Assembly (NCBI GenBank): GCA_016794525.1
Contig: JAEUJY010000101.1
Coordinates: 17,038 to 81,037 of the forward strand
Direction of reading: 5' to 3'
From: Myxococcales bacterium
GTDB taxonomy: Bacteria > Myxococcota_A > Polyangia > Haliangiales > Haliangiaceae
Length of the DNA stretch: 64,000 nucleotides
Shown here: positions 63,292-64,000 of the stretch, one piece after another
How the letters are laid out: each line of letters begins with the position of its first letter
Position numbering within the stretch: position 1 is the stretch's first letter
The notes under the pieces: generated by a model
Seen by the model: only the letters and a program-made list of their open reading frames with translations
Database searches by the model: none
Told to the model about the DNA's origin: nothing
Made by a program: the position numbers and the translations under genes

Positions 63292-64000
63292 TCAGCGACG
63301 GCGGCGACGGGTGACCAGCGCGGCGACGCCCAGGCCGCCGACCAGCGCCAGCCCGGCGCCCTCGCCGCCCTCGGTCGCGCAGCCGCAGCCGCTCTTCTTC
63401 TTGGGCGCCGGCGGATCACCCGGCGGCAGCGTCTTCGGCAGCTGATCGCGCGGCGTCGGCGTCGGCGCGGCGCTCCCAGCGGCCGCCGCCTTGACCTCGA
63501 TCTCCGGCACGTCCTGCTTCACCAGCTCCGGCAGCTTGGCCGCGCCGCGCGCGACGAACGCCAGATCCAGCGCCGGCTTCACGCCGCCGCCGGTCACGCC
63601 GGCCGGCGGCCCGCCCCACCGCCCGCGCACCGGGTCCTTGCAGGCGATCGGCCCGGTCCACTCGTGGCGGATCGCGTACCGCGCCTGGAAGTTGTTGATC
63701 GAGTCCGGCCGCGACCGCTCCTCGAGCTTGCCGTTGGCCTGCAGGAACTCGCGCCCGCCGACGATCGGCTCGGCGGCCTTGAACACCAGGTCCTCGGTCA
63801 CCGTCTTGCCGTACCGCGCGTGCAGGCGCGTCAGCACCATGCTCATCGCGTCGCCGGAAAACGGCGCCGCCGCGCCCTTGTCGCCGCCCAGCACGTCGAG
63901 CCCCAAGGTCGCCAGCTCGTCCATCGCGATCACCGGCCCCGGGCACGGGTCGCAGTTGCTCGCCATCCACGAGTACTCGGTCACCACCGCGCCGGGGTTC
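63292..64000 (-). CDS. DUF2330 protein (paralogue 5), 5' part beyond the window
   Basis: C-terminal 235 residues only; the frame is open at the right edge. It begins NPGAVVTEYSWMASNCDPCP and follows the same core as paralogues 2-4 (VLTRLHARYGKTVTEDLVFK, NNFQARYAIRHEWTGPIACK). The tail SGCGCATEGGEGAGLALVGG with Arg-run is nearly identical to paralogue 4. Its stop is followed by hairpin copy 3. Confidence 0.9.
   Translation of the reverse strand, partial: NPGAVVTEYSWMASNCDPCPGPVIAMDELATLGLDVLGGDKGAAAPFSGDAMSMVLTRLHARYGKTVTEDLVFKAAEPIVGGREFLQANGKLEERSRPDSINNFQARYAIRHEWTGPIACKDPVRGRWGGPPAGVTGGGVKPALDLAFVARGAAKLPELVKQDVPEIEVKAAAAGSAAPTPTPRDQLPKTLPPGDPPAPKKKSGCGCATEGGEGAGLALVGGLGVAALVTRRRRR

Noticed and set aside
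56667..64000. Assembly duplication creating the DUF2330 array
   Set aside because: Paralogues differ in the variable segment, tail and spacing at many positions, so they are real separate genes.

Overview
The window is very G+C-rich (clearly above 70% by eye) and densely coded. It looks like chromosomal DNA of a Myxococcota bacterium, most likely of the Haliangium/Kofleriaceae kind. The reasons are the many lipoproteins with Cys-Gly-Gly-Asp type N-termini, Ser/Thr kinases coupled to PEGA-domain proteins, sigma54 regulators, SpoIIE phosphatases, DUF2330 proteins with MYXO-CTERM-like tails, and a CFI-box C-terminal protein. This taxonomic call is inference. I saw no rRNA, tRNA, CRISPR array, insertion sequence or phage gene.

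Layout. 1-8.5 kb: the end of a PLP-dependent decarboxylase, a coupled three-gene envelope operon (minus), a divergent PEGA Ser/Thr kinase with a lipoprotein, then a minus-strand trio of exonuclease, 3-methyladenine glycosylase and 2Fe-2S ferredoxin. 8.6-18.3 kb: a secreted CFI-box protein, an array of CACGTG palindromes, and a minus-strand signalling island (SpoIIE/HAMP phosphatase, 857-aa TPR protein, PhnD-like binding protein, STAS/zinc-ribbon protein, histidine kinase, receiver). 18.4-26.9 kb: a large lipoprotein metalloprotease, a membrane-protein gene broken by an in-frame TAG, and the RNA-repair locus rtcB-rtcA with divergent rtcR and a very good sigma54 promoter. 26.9-36.8 kb: lipoproteins, YacG with a PocR-type sigma54 activator, a metallo-beta-lactamase-fold hydrolase, an ArsA-like ATPase, and a coupled PEGA-PEGA-SUMF1 operon. 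36.9-42.9 kb: gltBD. 43-48 kb: kinase, TPR protein and Calx-beta lipoprotein. 48-54 kb: TonB-dependent receptor, lipoprotein, PAS protein, HAD hydrolase and an HTTM membrane-protein pair. 54.4-64 kb: a pentaheme cytochrome c/TPR lipoprotein preceded by five tandem DUF2330 paralogues, the last cut by the window edge.

Genes are packed with many 4-base GTGA/ATGA start-stop overlaps, so translational coupling is common. The strongest candidates for something undescribed are: (1) a dispersed 3' hairpin element in three copies whose stem shows a compensatory base-pair change; (2) the signalling island combining SpoIIE phosphatase, STAS protein, orphan binding protein and receiver-only two-component pair; (3) the DUF2330 array, with one segment that differs in every paralogue, next to a multiheme cytochrome; (4) the eight-copy CCCACGTGGG array between convergent genes.
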